Part shown: in pieces, positions 1 to 8,004 of the stretch
Position numbering within the stretch: position 1 is the stretch's first letter
How the letters are laid out: the number at the start of each line of letters is the position of its first letter
From: Bradyrhizobium altum
Lineage (GTDB): Bacteria; Pseudomonadota; Alphaproteobacteria; Rhizobiales; Xanthobacteraceae
Direction: 5' to 3'
DNA length: 49,526 nt
Assembly: GCF_020889705.1 (NCBI RefSeq)
Contig: NZ_JACMYP010000032.1
Span: 1-49,526, forward strand
Notes under the pieces: generated by a model
The model's input: the letters and a program-made list of their open reading frames with translations, nothing else
What the model was told of the DNA's origin: nothing
The model's database searches: none
Translations under genes and position numbers: made by a program

Positions 1-470
1 CAATTTGGACCGGTAACCGCAAGTCCGGTCTCCTTGATCGCCTGTTTCAGCTCGACCGCGAGCCGCTGGCTTTCCTCGTCCTGCAGCTCGCTGAAGCCGG
101 AGGTGACGATGGTCGCCGAGCGGGCGCCGGCGGCGGCCGCATCGCGGATCACCTGCACGGCAAAGCGGGCCGGCACCAGCACCAGCACATGGTCCGGCTT
201 TTCGGGAAGGCTGGCGAAATCCTTGTAGCAGGTGACGCCCCAGATGGTTTCGCGCTTGGCGTTGATCGGAAACAGGCCGCCGGCATATTGGTACTTGATC
301 AGATTGTTCCAGATCCGTTCGGCGTAGTTGCCGGGCTTGTCGGTGGCGCCGACCAGCACGATGTTGCGCGGGTGCAGCATCGCATGGATGCTCTTGACGA
401 TGTCGCTGGCGTCAGCGGGCGGTGCCCATTTGCGGGACGAATGTGACGCGGTGCCTGCGAAAGCTTCCAT
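1..470 (-). CDS. NDP-forming acyl-CoA ligase, N-terminal CoA-binding part (partial)
   Basis: The 156 visible residues form a CoA-binding Rossmann domain of the acetate/acyl-CoA ligase (ADP-forming, succinyl-CoA synthetase-like) superfamily. After about 25 residues comes MLHPRNIVLVGATDKPGNYA, followed by INAKRETIWGVTCYKDFASLPEKPDHVLVL, typical of the alpha-subunit domain. These enzymes interconvert acyl-CoA and acid with NDP/NTP, or act as the scaffold of protein acetyltransferases; which applies cannot be told because the ATP-grasp part lies beyond the window edge. The start is the ATG at 468-470, preceded by an AAGG about 8 nt upstream. It lies downstream of the sortase on the same strand with a 176-bp gap, so it is probably transcribed separately. 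Confidence 0.8.
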   Translation of the reverse strand, partial: MEAFAGTASHSSRKWAPPADASDIVKSIHAMLHPRNIVLVGATDKPGNYAERIWNNLIKYQYAGGLFPINAKRETIWGVTCYKDFASLPEKPDHVLVLVPARFAVQVIRDAAAAGARSATIVTSGFSELQDEESQRLAVELKQAIKETGLAVTGPN

Positions 471-646
471 GGAGCCTGCCTTATCCTTGTTCTACTTGTT
501 TCCTCTGGCCCACGGCGGATCACCGCAGAACGCGATTTTTCATTGTTTTTATGGCCGATGGAAGGGGGTAGCAACTCACGCTGCTGCAAGTCAGGGCATC
601 GCTTGCAATATCCCGGCAGGCGCAAAATCGATAAGCATCAGGAACC

Positions 647-1228
647 TCAGTCGGATAGGCTCGAATCCGATTGGATCATGGTCGCGTGCAGCAGATAGCG
701 CTCGGGGCCCGACGTCAGCGCGTCAAACGGCCAGCAGGTCGACAGCACCAGCTCATACCGGTTGGTGAGCGGATCGATGCCGGACTGGTCGAAGCGGACG
801 ACCGCGCTGCGATCGGCCTGGTAGCGAAACATCTTGCCGTCGGTTCTCGTGACGTCGATCTCGTCGCCGATTGCGACATCCTTCAGAAAGCGGAAATGGG
901 TGTCGCGATGCGCGGAATAGACCGCAACGCCCGGCTCGCCGGCATCGACGGTTTGTTCGACATGGCCGGGGCCGAATGCCAGCGCCTGGCCGCTGCTGCC
1001 GGCAAGCGCAATTGCGGACGCGTGCAGGCGCTTCACCTCGATCCGGGCGACCGGCCAGGTATCGGCCCAGCGCCACGGCTTCACCGGATGTCCGGTCGCG
1101 ATGCTCTGTGCGAAGGCGCGCTCCAGCAGCAGCTGCGCGAGCAGCGCCTTGGCGTGGATATAGGCGCCCTGGCCGAACAGGATCAGGCCGATGAGGGCGA
1201 AGGCGAGCGGGGGGATGAAGCGGCGCAT
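647..1228 (-). CDS. Class GN (Gram-negative) sortase, membrane transpeptidase
   Basis: A 193-residue sortase of the Gram-negative GN class, expected to cleave a sorting signal in the partner protein encoded just upstream. One N-terminal membrane segment spans about residues 4-26, anchoring a periplasm-facing catalytic domain. The catalytic set is visible: His107 in YSAHRDTHF, Cys165 in LVLSTCWPF and Arg177 in GPERYLLHA. The frame stays open upstream to 1420, but that stretch reads through a hairpin and a palindromic repeat. I therefore start at the ATG at 1226-1228, which has GGGAGC about 9 nt upstream and gives a proper membrane anchor. In this family the sortase sits beside one dedicated VIT/VWA substrate, and that arrangement is present here. 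Confidence 0.9.
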   Translation of the reverse strand: MRRFIPPLAFALIGLILFGQGAYIHAKALLAQLLLERAFAQSIATGHPVKPWRWADTWPVARIEVKRLHASAIALAGSSGQALAFGPGHVEQTVDAGEPGVAVYSAHRDTHFRFLKDVAIGDEIDVTRTDGKMFRYQADRSAVVRFDQSGIDPLTNRYELVLSTCWPFDALTSGPERYLLHATMIQSDSSLSD

Positions 1229-1244
1229 TGCTATCTTGCTCCCG

Positions 1245-1326
1245 TCATTGCGAGCGAAGCGAAGCAATCCATCATGCGGCAGATGGGGAGCCATGGATTG
1301 CGTCGTCGCTTCGATCCTCGCAATGA
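1245..1326. repeat. REP-like palindromic element (family D)
   Basis: Left arm begins TCATTGCGAGCGAAGCGAAG; the right arm ends CGCTTCGATCCTCGCAATGA, so the ends are inverted copies. It lies in the gap between the sortase target gene and the sortase gene. It could fold in RNA and affect the downstream sortase message. Confidence 0.75.
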
Positions 1327-1344
1327 TGCTTGGCGAGAGAAGTG

Positions 1345-1382
1345 GCGCGCGCGGCCTTGGGGGACGGGAAGGCCGCGCGCGC
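1345..1382 (-). other. GC-rich 14-bp stem hairpin
   Basis: GCGCGCGCGGCCTT at 1345-1358 pairs perfectly with AAGGCCGCGCGCGC at 1369-1382 around a 10-nt loop. No T-run follows on either strand, so it is not a classic terminator by itself. It may pause polymerase or stabilise the upstream message. Confidence 0.55.
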
Positions 1383-1390
1383 TCTTGAAA

Positions 1391-1413
1391 GAGGAGGTCG
1401 GGGGCACCTCCTC
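1391..1413 (-). terminator. Hairpin just after the sortase-target gene
   Basis: GAGGAGGT and ACCTCCTC (1391-1398 and 1406-1413) form an 8-bp stem with a 7-nt loop. On the minus strand it is followed by TTTC, 13 bp after the target's stop codon. It is a weak terminator or attenuator between target and sortase. Confidence 0.45.
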
Positions 1414-1426
1414 CTTTCATCCGACG

Positions 1427-3697
1427 TCAGTGGGACGACGTCTGACGCCGGTTGAACACCAGAAGCAGAAGGCTGACCGTGAGCAGGATCACACCGGCGA
1501 TCATCTTCAATTCGGCATCGGTCGCAGTCTTCGGCAGCTGGATCGTGCCGGGACCTGGCGTCGCGACCGGTGACCGCTTCAGCGCGGCGAGCTGCACCTT
1601 GCCGTCGCCGGCGTTAGCGCGACGCTCGGTCGGCGCGGCCGGCAGGCGCGGACGCTCACCGAACACCTTTGCGAAATCCCAGCCGGCGGGCAGGTTGAGC
1701 GGCAGTTCGGAGAGTTTGAGCGGCTCGCCTTCGGGGCGACTCGGCGTCTTGTCGACCGCAACGAGGCTGGTCAGCCGCGTCACGAGCTGATGCTCCAGCG
1801 CCAGCGCAAGGATGGTCTTGTCGGCGTCCTCGGGATTCGCCTGCCGCGTGGTGCGCGCGACCTCGGCATCCGCGATCTTGCGGCGCGCCCACAGCTTGGA
1901 GAGGCCCTTGCCTTCGGCGGCGTTCGCGAGCGGCAGCGTTACGCTCCATGGACGGTCGCCGATGCGGCCCCTGATCTCGACCGAGCCGGCAAGCTTGTCG
2001 AGCTTCGCGGCCAGCACCAGCGGCTCGTCGCGATAGACGTCGGGGAGTGCCGACGGCGTCAGGTCGGCGGTCGCATCGGAGAACTTTGCGGCGAGGTTCG
2101 TCACCGCCGGATTTTCCAGCTTGGCGAACAGGTCGCGCATCCGCTCGTCGACCTGCTCGACCGAACCGATATGGGTGAAGGTGCCGCGGCCGAGCTCGGC
2201 GGCGCGCGTCATCAGGTAGGTGTTCGGCGCCGAGCCGATGCCGACCATGAAGATGCGTGAGCGGCCGCGCAGCGCGCTGATGGTTTCGAACAGTTGCTGC
2301 TCGTTGCCGATGGCGCCATCGGTCAGGAACACGATCTGGCGGACATGGTCGGCGTCATCATGATTGGTGTCGGAGAGCGCCGCGCGCATTGCCGGCAGCA
2401 TCTCGGTGCCGCCGCGCGCCTGCAACGCGCTGACGAACGACGTCGCGTTGCCGATATTGGCGCTGTTGGCCGCAACCGGCGCCGGGAACAGCGTGTCCAT
2501 GGTGTCGTCGAAGCGGATCACGTTAAAGCGATCGGTCGGCTGTAGGCGGCCGAGCGCGTAGATGAGGCTCGCCTTGGCCTGGATGATCGAGGTGCCGCCC
2601 ATCGAGCCGGAATTGTCGATCACGAAGATCACTTCGCGCGGCAATGGCTTCTGTTGCGCCTGTTCCACCGACGGCGGGGTGACGAAGGCCAGCAGATAGT
2701 CGGAATTGCCGACATGCTCGCGGAACAGCCCGACCGACGGCGCCTTCTCGGCGGCCGGCTTCCAGGTCAGCTCGAAATCGCGATCGGCCGGCACCGGGCC
2801 TTCGGCGAGCTTGACGATACGCGTGGTGCTGTCGGGGCTCTCGATCCTGACCTGGTGGAAATGGCTCTTCACTTCGCCGAGCGCAAAGCCGGCGTTGAGG
2901 TGCACCGTGATGTTGGTCGGATTGACCGGCGCGTTCGTCGCGGGATCGAGCACCTCAGAGGTGATACGATCGCGATCCGGAACGGGATCGGTGGTGGCGC
3001 CCCAGCCGCTGCCATCGGCGCGGAGATCGACGCTCTGCACCACCGGCCGCGGATTGTAGCGCGGGCCGACCACCATCGGCACCCGCAACGAGAATTCGTT
3101 GCCGTTCTGCTGCACCGGCTCCTGATACTCGATCTGCACCAGCACGGTTTCGCCGGGGCCGATATTGGCGACCGAGTTGGTGAAGATGTTCGGCCGCTCC
3201 TGCTCCGTGAGCGCGGCCTTCTGGCCGTTCTGCTTGGCCTGCTCGTAGATCGCGCGGGCCTGCTGCCGCTCCTTGATGTCGCCGACCACGATGCGGTCGC
3301 CGACCACCATCTTCAGCGTGTCGACCGCGCCGCCGGCCGGCAGCGGATAGACATAGGTCGCTTCCACCCAGTCCTTGGTCGAGTTGCGGAAGATCTGCGT
3401 GACGCGGGCACGGACGGTCGGACCGGACACGGTGAGATCGACATCGATGCCGAGCCTGGTTGCATCGGCATAGCCGTCGTCGGTCTTGAACAGCAGCGAG
3501 CCGGAGCGCGCCTCGCTCGGCCGCAGCACCGCCTGTTGCGGCAACTCGGCCGACCACACCGGATCAAAGCTCACGAACAGCGCCGCGAAGCCGATCACCA
3601 GCGCGGCGACGCCTTCCACCAGGAAGAACAGCACAATGCGCATCCGGCGCGACAGCCGGAGCTGCGGGCCGCTCTCACATGCATCGTAAATCGTCAT
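1427..3697 (-). CDS. Sortase target: VIT/VWA surface protein with C-terminal LPKTA sorting signal
   Basis: A 756-residue protein of the family known as marine proteobacterial sortase target protein. Order: an uncleaved-looking membrane/signal segment at about residues 19-44; a VIT domain (about 65-195, YVYPLPAGGAVD and KERQQARAIYEQAK); a VWA domain from about 355 with an intact MIDAS start DNSGS (D361, S363, S365) and TDGAIG; then a C-terminal signal made of LPKTA (721-725), a hydrophobic stretch and basic RR near the end. The VIT-VWA pairing resembles inter-alpha-trypsin-inhibitor heavy chains. The start ATG at 3695-3697 has GGAG 8 nt upstream; an in-frame GTG nine bases earlier is less well placed. 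The adjacent sortase presumably processes it in the envelope; the ligand is unknown. Confidence 0.92.
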   Translation of the reverse strand: MTIYDACESGPQLRLSRRMRIVLFFLVEGVAALVIGFAALFVSFDPVWSAELPQQAVLRPSEARSGSLLFKTDDGYADATRLGIDVDLTVSGPTVRARVTQIFRNSTKDWVEATYVYPLPAGGAVDTLKMVVGDRIVVGDIKERQQARAIYEQAKQNGQKAALTEQERPNIFTNSVANIGPGETVLVQIEYQEPVQQNGNEFSLRVPMVVGPRYNPRPVVQSVDLRADGSGWGATTDPVPDRDRITSEVLDPATNAPVNPTNITVHLNAGFALGEVKSHFHQVRIESPDSTTRIVKLAEGPVPADRDFELTWKPAAEKAPSVGLFREHVGNSDYLLAFVTPPSVEQAQQKPLPREVIFVIDNSGSMGGTSIIQAKASLIYALGRLQPTDRFNVIRFDDTMDTLFPAPVAANSANIGNATSFVSALQARGGTEMLPAMRAALSDTNHDDADHVRQIVFLTDGAIGNEQQLFETISALRGRSRIFMVGIGSAPNTYLMTRAAELGRGTFTHIGSVEQVDERMRDLFAKLENPAVTNLAAKFSDATADLTPSALPDVYRDEPLVLAAKLDKLAGSVEIRGRIGDRPWSVTLPLANAAEGKGLSKLWARRKIADAEVARTTRQANPEDADKTILALALEHQLVTRLTSLVAVDKTPSRPEGEPLKLSELPLNLPAGWDFAKVFGERPRLPAAPTERRANAGDGKVQLAALKRSPVATPGPGTIQLPKTATDAELKMIAGVILLTVSLLLLVFNRRQTSSH

Positions 3698-3817
3698 TTT
3701 TGTCACTCCGAGCGAGACTTTCGCTGCTTCGCGATCATGGAGAGCGGTGGTTTTGGCGCGAGCAGAATGATCGGCAATGATTGGCCGCCGTCCGGCGCGG
3801 CCCGCCGCCGGCCGAGG

Positions 3818-3837
3818 CGGTTTTGTGCGGTTTTGTG
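3818..3837 (+). promoter_or_regulatory. Tandem 10-bp direct repeat, candidate operator
   Basis: CGGTTTTGTG occurs twice back to back, and a looser copy (GTGGTTTTGG) lies near 3747. The second copy overlaps the proposed -35 box of the XRE regulator gene. The position suits autoregulation by that regulator, which is inference. Confidence 0.4.
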
Positions 3838-3861
3838 ATGGATTGTCCGGTCTGCTAGACT
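3833..3861 (+). promoter_or_regulatory. Candidate promoter of the XRE regulator
   Basis: TTGTGA (3833-3838) and TAGACT (3856-3861) are separated by 17 bp, each matching 4 of 6 consensus bases for a housekeeping sigma factor. They lie 35 bp upstream of the start codon at 3896. Confidence 0.4.
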
Positions 3862-3895
3862 GCGCGGAATCAAGGGGAACCGGGCAGGAATCACG

Positions 3896-4660
3896 ATGCC
3901 GACGCCGGACAAGCAGCTTTCCGCCGAGCAGAGCCAGCAGGTCGCAGAGACCATCCGCGAGGAGATCGCGCGCCGCCGCATCTCGCGGCAGACGCTGGCC
4001 GAGCAGGCCAAGCTCAGCCTTTCGACACTGGAGAAGGTGCTCGGCGGCCGCCGTCCGTTCACGCTGGCGACCACGGTGCGGCTCGAGCAGGCGCTCGGCG
4101 TCTCCTTGCGCAAGCTGCCGGAGGCGATGGCGGTGGTTGCGCCTGCCAATGGCGGGATCGCGCCCGACAGCCTCGGATCCTATTCGCGCCGCTCGGTGGC
4201 GCGGATCGAAGGCACTTACATCACGGTGCGCCCGTCGTTCGGCGAGCAGCGCGCGGTCTATGCCTATCGGACGGAGATCGCCTGGGATGATGCTGCATCA
4301 TCGCTCGGCTTCCGCGAGGGCGAGCGACAGGATGCCGATTACACCCAGTATGGCGAGGTGGCGGTGCCGAATGAATCCGGCTTCGTCTATCTCGTCACCA
4401 ACCGGCATGGCCAGCATCGCGTGATCACGGTCTCGCGCCCGCGCAATTCCGGTGAGATGTACGGCATCATCACGACGCTGCTCGCCGGCCGCGGCTCGCT
4501 GCTGACGCCGGTCGCCGCGCCGATCGCATTCCTGCCGGTGAAGAACGTGCCGAAGCCGAGCCTCGGCCGGGTGTCGGCCGAGGATGCCAACTACGCCCTC
4601 TATCGCGAGCATCTGCGCCGCACGATCGACGAGCCGTTCGCGATCTTCCTGCCGGGATAG
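3896..4660 (+). CDS. XRE-family (Cro/CI-type) transcriptional regulator
   Basis: A 254-residue protein. Residues about 18-75 form a Cro/CI helix-turn-helix (RRRISRQTLAEQAKLSLSTL followed by EKVLGGRRPFTLATTVRLEQALG). The remaining 175 residues (from SYSRRSVARIEGTYITVRP) form a domain I do not recognise as a named family; it may be ligand-sensing or for oligomerisation. It is divergent from the sortase-target gene with a 198-bp shared upstream region, making it a candidate regulator of the sortase pair. A GGGG about 20 nt upstream and a weak AGGA closer in precede the ATG at 3896. Confidence 0.8.
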   Translation: MPTPDKQLSAEQSQQVAETIREEIARRRISRQTLAEQAKLSLSTLEKVLGGRRPFTLATTVRLEQALGVSLRKLPEAMAVVAPANGGIAPDSLGSYSRRSVARIEGTYITVRPSFGEQRAVYAYRTEIAWDDAASSLGFREGERQDADYTQYGEVAVPNESGFVYLVTNRHGQHRVITVSRPRNSGEMYGIITTLLAGRGSLLTPVAAPIAFLPVKNVPKPSLGRVSAEDANYALYREHLRRTIDEPFAIFLPG

Positions 4661-4725
4661 TTGCAGGTTGCGTCGGTCGCAGCGATCGTTGCTGCGCAAC
4701 TAAGCCACATAGCGCTGCCAATTCC

Positions 4726-4818
4726 GTCATCCTGAGGTGCGAGCGGAGCGAGCCTCGAAGGATGCACGGCCACCATCGACCCTTCGAGACGCCGCTTCGC
4801 GGCTCCTCAGGGTGACGG
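4726..4818. repeat. REP-like palindromic element (family A)
   Basis: Begins GTCATCCTGAGGTGCGAGCG and ends CTCCTCAGGGTGAC, with inner arms CTCGAAGGAT and CCCTTCGAG. Related copies lie at 27225-27322 and 47927-48050. It sits between convergent genes. Confidence 0.8.
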
Positions 4819-4839
4819 TGAAATTGCTCGCCGAAACAA

Positions 4840-4865
4840 CGAAGCCGCCTGAATGGGCGGCTTCG
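4840..4865 (-). terminator. Rho-independent terminator of the LivK-like gene
   Basis: CGAAGCCGCC (4840-4849) and GGCGGCTTCG (4856-4865) form a perfect 10-bp stem with a 6-nt loop. On the minus strand it is followed by TTGTTTC, 34 bp past the stop codon of the binding-protein gene. Confidence 0.7.
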
Positions 4866-4899
4866 CGATACCTGATGCTAGCTGTTCGAGCGCGTGGCG

Positions 4900-6120
4900 C
4901 TAGCCGCCGGTCTCGGCGCTGATGATGTCGCCGAACAGCTCCCACTGTCCGTTCTTGAACTGCATCATCTTGAGCTGCTCGACCGGAGCGAAGTCGGTCG
5001 CGCTGGTGTTGATCCGGATGCCGGGGATCAGCGTGTCGGGTGTGAAGTCCTTCAGGCTGGCGGCCTGCTTCATCACGTTCTCACGCGTCAAATTGTCGCC
5101 GGCCTGCTTCAGCACCTGCACCATGGTCTGCGCCGCGGCGTAGCCATAGACCAGATTGGCGTCGGACAAATTGGCGCCCGGCATGTACTTCTCGGCGAAC
5201 TCCATGAACTTCTTCATGCCCTCGTCATTCTTCCATTGCGGATCGGACGCGTCCTTGAGGTACCCGGCCGACAGCACGCCTTCGGAAGCCTCGAGTCCGG
5301 CGGGCTTCATGACCGCGCCGATCGAGATCGAGACGTCGGTCATCACGTGCATCGGCTTCCAGCCGAGCTCGGCGATCTTCTTGATCGCCTGCGCGGCGAA
5401 TTTCGGCGTCGAGATGTTGACGAACACGTCGGCGCCGGTGTCCTTCAGCTTGACGATGTGGGAATCGATCGACGGCTCCGTGGTCTCGTAGCTTTCCTCG
5501 GCGACGATCTTGACGCTTGACTTGTCGAGCACCTCCTTGAGGCCGACCAGGTAGTCCTTGCCGAAATCGTCATTGGCATAGAAGATCACGACCTTGGCAT
5601 CCGGCTTGGCCTTGAGGATGTACTTGCCGAAGATCCGCGCCTCGACGCGATAGCTCGGCTGGAAGCCCATCGTCCACGGGAAATCCTTCGGATCGTTCCA
5701 CTTGCTGGCGCCGGTGGCGAGGAACAGCTGCGGCACCTTCTTGGCGTTGTGATACTTCTGCACCGCGGTCTGGGTCGGCGTGCCCAGCGCGTTGAACACA
5801 AGGAACACTTCGTCGCTCTCGATCAGTTTGCGGATCTGCTCCACGGTTTTCGGCGGCGAGTAGCCGTCGTCATAGGAGATCCAGTTGATCTTGCGGCCGT
5901 TGATGCCGCCTTGATCGTTGATCATCTTGAAATAGGCTTCTTCGGTCTTGCCGATGACGCCGTAGGCGGAGGCGGGACCGCTATAGGCCTCGACGTTGCC
6001 GATCTTGATCTCGGTGTCGGAGGCGCCGGTGTCATACTTCTTTTGTGCAAAGGCGGCCTGGGTGGAGAGCAGGCAGAGCGCCGCGGCGGCGGCCAGCAGC
6101 GACAATTTTGTGGTTTTCAT
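4900..6120 (-). CDS. LivK-type ABC transporter substrate-binding protein (1)
   Basis: A 406-residue periplasmic binding protein of the branched-chain amino acid/amide/aromatic acid type (Peripla_BP_6). A Sec signal peptide covers residues 1-23 (MKTTKLSLLAAAAALCLLST, then QAAFAQ). The mature domain opens with DTEIKIGNVEAYSGPASAYG and continues with GGINGRKINWISYDDGYSPPKTVEQ, a family hallmark. The start ATG at 6118-6120 has GAGGAAA 8 nt upstream. It follows the acyl-CoA ligase on the same strand after 127 bp, so it may share its transcript. No permease or ATPase gene is nearby. The ligand is probably the acid metabolised by the flanking enzymes (inference). Confidence 0.9.
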   Translation of the reverse strand: MKTTKLSLLAAAAALCLLSTQAAFAQKKYDTGASDTEIKIGNVEAYSGPASAYGVIGKTEEAYFKMINDQGGINGRKINWISYDDGYSPPKTVEQIRKLIESDEVFLVFNALGTPTQTAVQKYHNAKKVPQLFLATGASKWNDPKDFPWTMGFQPSYRVEARIFGKYILKAKPDAKVVIFYANDDFGKDYLVGLKEVLDKSSVKIVAEESYETTEPSIDSHIVKLKDTGADVFVNISTPKFAAQAIKKIAELGWKPMHVMTDVSISIGAVMKPAGLEASEGVLSAGYLKDASDPQWKNDEGMKKFMEFAEKYMPGANLSDANLVYGYAAAQTMVQVLKQAGDNLTRENVMKQAASLKDFTPDTLIPGIRINTSATDFAPVEQLKMMQFKNGQWELFGDIISAETGG

Positions 6121-6247
6121 AAAGGCAATTTCCTCGATTGATTCTGTTTGGGGACTTACGCAACGAACCCGCAGCCGGTCCCGGCAGACGGTTGCGGGCA
6201 ACACTTCTCTCGACATGGCCAGGGAGACGCGACACGCGTCCCCGGGA

Positions 6248-7789
6248 TCATGCGGCAGTATCGGTCGGCTTCGGCTGGCTGAATTGCTGCCGCAGCGTCG
6301 GCTTATGAATTTTGCCTGTCGCATTCCGCGGCAGGGCATCGATGAATTCGATCAGGCGCGGGCACTTGAACCGCGCCAGATTGGCCTGGCAATGCGCGTG
6401 GATCTCGGCCGGCGTCAGCGTGTGGCCCGGCTTCACGGCGATCACGGCCATCCCGACCTCGCCCCATTGCTCGTTCGGGATGCCGATGACGGCGGCCTCG
6501 GCAACGGCCGCCAATTGATGCAGCACGCTCTCGACCTCGGCCGGATAGACGTTCTCGCCGCCGGAAATGTACATGTCCTTCCAGCGGTCGACGATGTAGT
6601 AGAAGCCTTCCTCGTCGATCCGCGTGGCGTCGCCGGTGTGCAGCCAGCCGTCGGTGAAGGAGGAGGCGTTGGCGTCCGGCCTGTTCCAGTAGCCCGGCGT
6701 GATGTTCGGGCCCTTGACCCAGAGTTCGCCGAGCTCGCCGACCGCGGCATCGCTGCCGTCGGGCCGCACGATCCGAACCTCGGTATGCAGCACCGGCTTG
6801 CCGGACGAGCCGGCCTTGCGCGCAGCATCCTCGCGGTCGAGCACCATCACCGCGGGCGAGGTTTCGGTCATGCCGTAGCCTTGCTGCAGCGCGACGCCGC
6901 GCGCCTCCCAGGTCTTGAGCAGCGGCACCGGCATCGGTGCGCCGCCGACCCCGCCGATCAGCAGGCGGCTGAAGTCGGCTGACGCGAAGGCCGGATGCTG
7001 CGCCATGAACTGGTAGATCGCGGGCACGCCGAAGAACACGTTGATGCCTTGCGCGGGATCGCCGATCAGTTTCAGCGCCTCGCCGGGATCGAACGCACGC
7101 ATGATCAGCACCGTGCCGCCGGCATGCAGCACCGGGTTGGTGTAGCAATTCAGCCCGCCGGTGTGGAACAACGGCAGCACGGTCAGCAGCACGGAGGCCG
7201 GCGAGATGTAGGCGGGGCCGCCGAGATTGACGCAATTCCAGAACGTCATCCCATGCGTGATGATCGCGCCCTTGGGCTGACCCGTGGTGCCCGAGGTGTA
7301 CATGATGGTCGAGATGTCATCGAGCATGACCTCTTCGAACCGTTCGAGCGGTTTCGCCGCCGCGATGCCGGCCTCATAGGCACCGCCCGGGCCGAGCCGC
7401 GCCGTCGATGCGACGTCGCAGAGCTTGGCGACCGCAAGCGCGGTATCGGCGAGGTCGTCGTCATGGATCATCACCTTGGGCGCGGCGTCGCCGGTGATGT
7501 AGCGCAGCTCGGGAACGGTGAGGCGGGTGTTGAGCGGCAGGAAGACCGCCCCGATCCGGAAGCAGGCGAACTGCACCTCCAGCGTATCGGTCGTGTTCAG
7601 CGCCAGCACCGCGACCCGGTCGCCGCGGGCGACCTTGAGGGTGTCGCGCAGATAGCCCGCGAGCCGCGACACGCGGGCGTCGAGTTCCGCATAGCCGAAG
7701 CGGCGACCGCTTGCGAGATCGACAAGCGCCATCTTTTCCGGCGTGCGCCGGCGATGATGCGCGATCCAGTCGTAATAACGAACCGGCAA
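6248..7789 (-). CDS. AMP-forming acyl-CoA synthetase (1)
   Basis: A 513-residue member of the ANL adenylating family, which activates a carboxylic acid to its CoA thioester through an acyl-AMP. Visible motifs: the ATP-binding loop MYTSGTTGQPKG (163-174), YGMTET (305-310), TGD (385-387), the hinge DRWKDMYISGGENVYPAEVE (401-420) and catalytic Lys493 in NATGKIHK. The start is TTG at 7787-7789, chosen because a full AGGAGG lies 5 nt upstream; the next in-frame Met is residue 20, too far into the domain. It is divergent from the first acyl-CoA dehydrogenase. Substrate chain length cannot be read from sequence. Confidence 0.92.
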   Translation of the reverse strand: MPVRYYDWIAHHRRRTPEKMALVDLASGRRFGYAELDARVSRLAGYLRDTLKVARGDRVAVLALNTTDTLEVQFACFRIGAVFLPLNTRLTVPELRYITGDAAPKVMIHDDDLADTALAVAKLCDVASTARLGPGGAYEAGIAAAKPLERFEEVMLDDISTIMYTSGTTGQPKGAIITHGMTFWNCVNLGGPAYISPASVLLTVLPLFHTGGLNCYTNPVLHAGGTVLIMRAFDPGEALKLIGDPAQGINVFFGVPAIYQFMAQHPAFASADFSRLLIGGVGGAPMPVPLLKTWEARGVALQQGYGMTETSPAVMVLDREDAARKAGSSGKPVLHTEVRIVRPDGSDAAVGELGELWVKGPNITPGYWNRPDANASSFTDGWLHTGDATRIDEEGFYYIVDRWKDMYISGGENVYPAEVESVLHQLAAVAEAAVIGIPNEQWGEVGMAVIAVKPGHTLTPAEIHAHCQANLARFKCPRLIEFIDALPRNATGKIHKPTLRQQFSQPKPTDTAA

Positions 7790-7883
7790 ATTTCCCTCCT
7801 CTGGAACGGCAGTCTTGCGCCGCCTGTTCCTGGCTCAATTGATGCCATGAATTGGCAGTGGAGGGGGCGTATTAGGATACTGT

Positions 7884-7950
7884 CTTGCGTTTAGTGGCTG
7901 GCCAGTGGCCAGATGGAAGGCCGGTCTGGCCAACAGCCACTCGACGCAAG
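7884..7950. promoter_or_regulatory. Inverted 17-bp half-sites, candidate AraC-type operator (1)
   Basis: CTTGCGTTTAGTGGCTG at 7884-7900 and CAGCCACTCGACGCAAG at 7934-7950 are inverted copies matching at 15 of 17 positions, 33 bp apart. The pair lies in the divergent promoter region between the ligase (start 7789) and the dehydrogenase (start 8005). A near-identical pair occurs at 14924-14987. Confidence 0.65.
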
Positions 7951-8004
7951 TGAACAGGGAAAAATCCGGACATCGTCGGAGGCGGGAATCAACGGAGCAC
8001 GCGG

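Noticed and set aside
1229..1420. N-terminal extension of the sortase to 1420
   Set aside because: It would translate a terminator-like hairpin and a REP element, and would bury the membrane anchor behind 64 unrelated residues.
2654..3838. Long open frame on the + strand opposite the sortase-target gene
   Set aside because: Arg/Ala/Gly/Asp-rich antisense shadow produced by high-GC codon bias; no domain, no ribosome site, and the minus-strand protein is clearly real.
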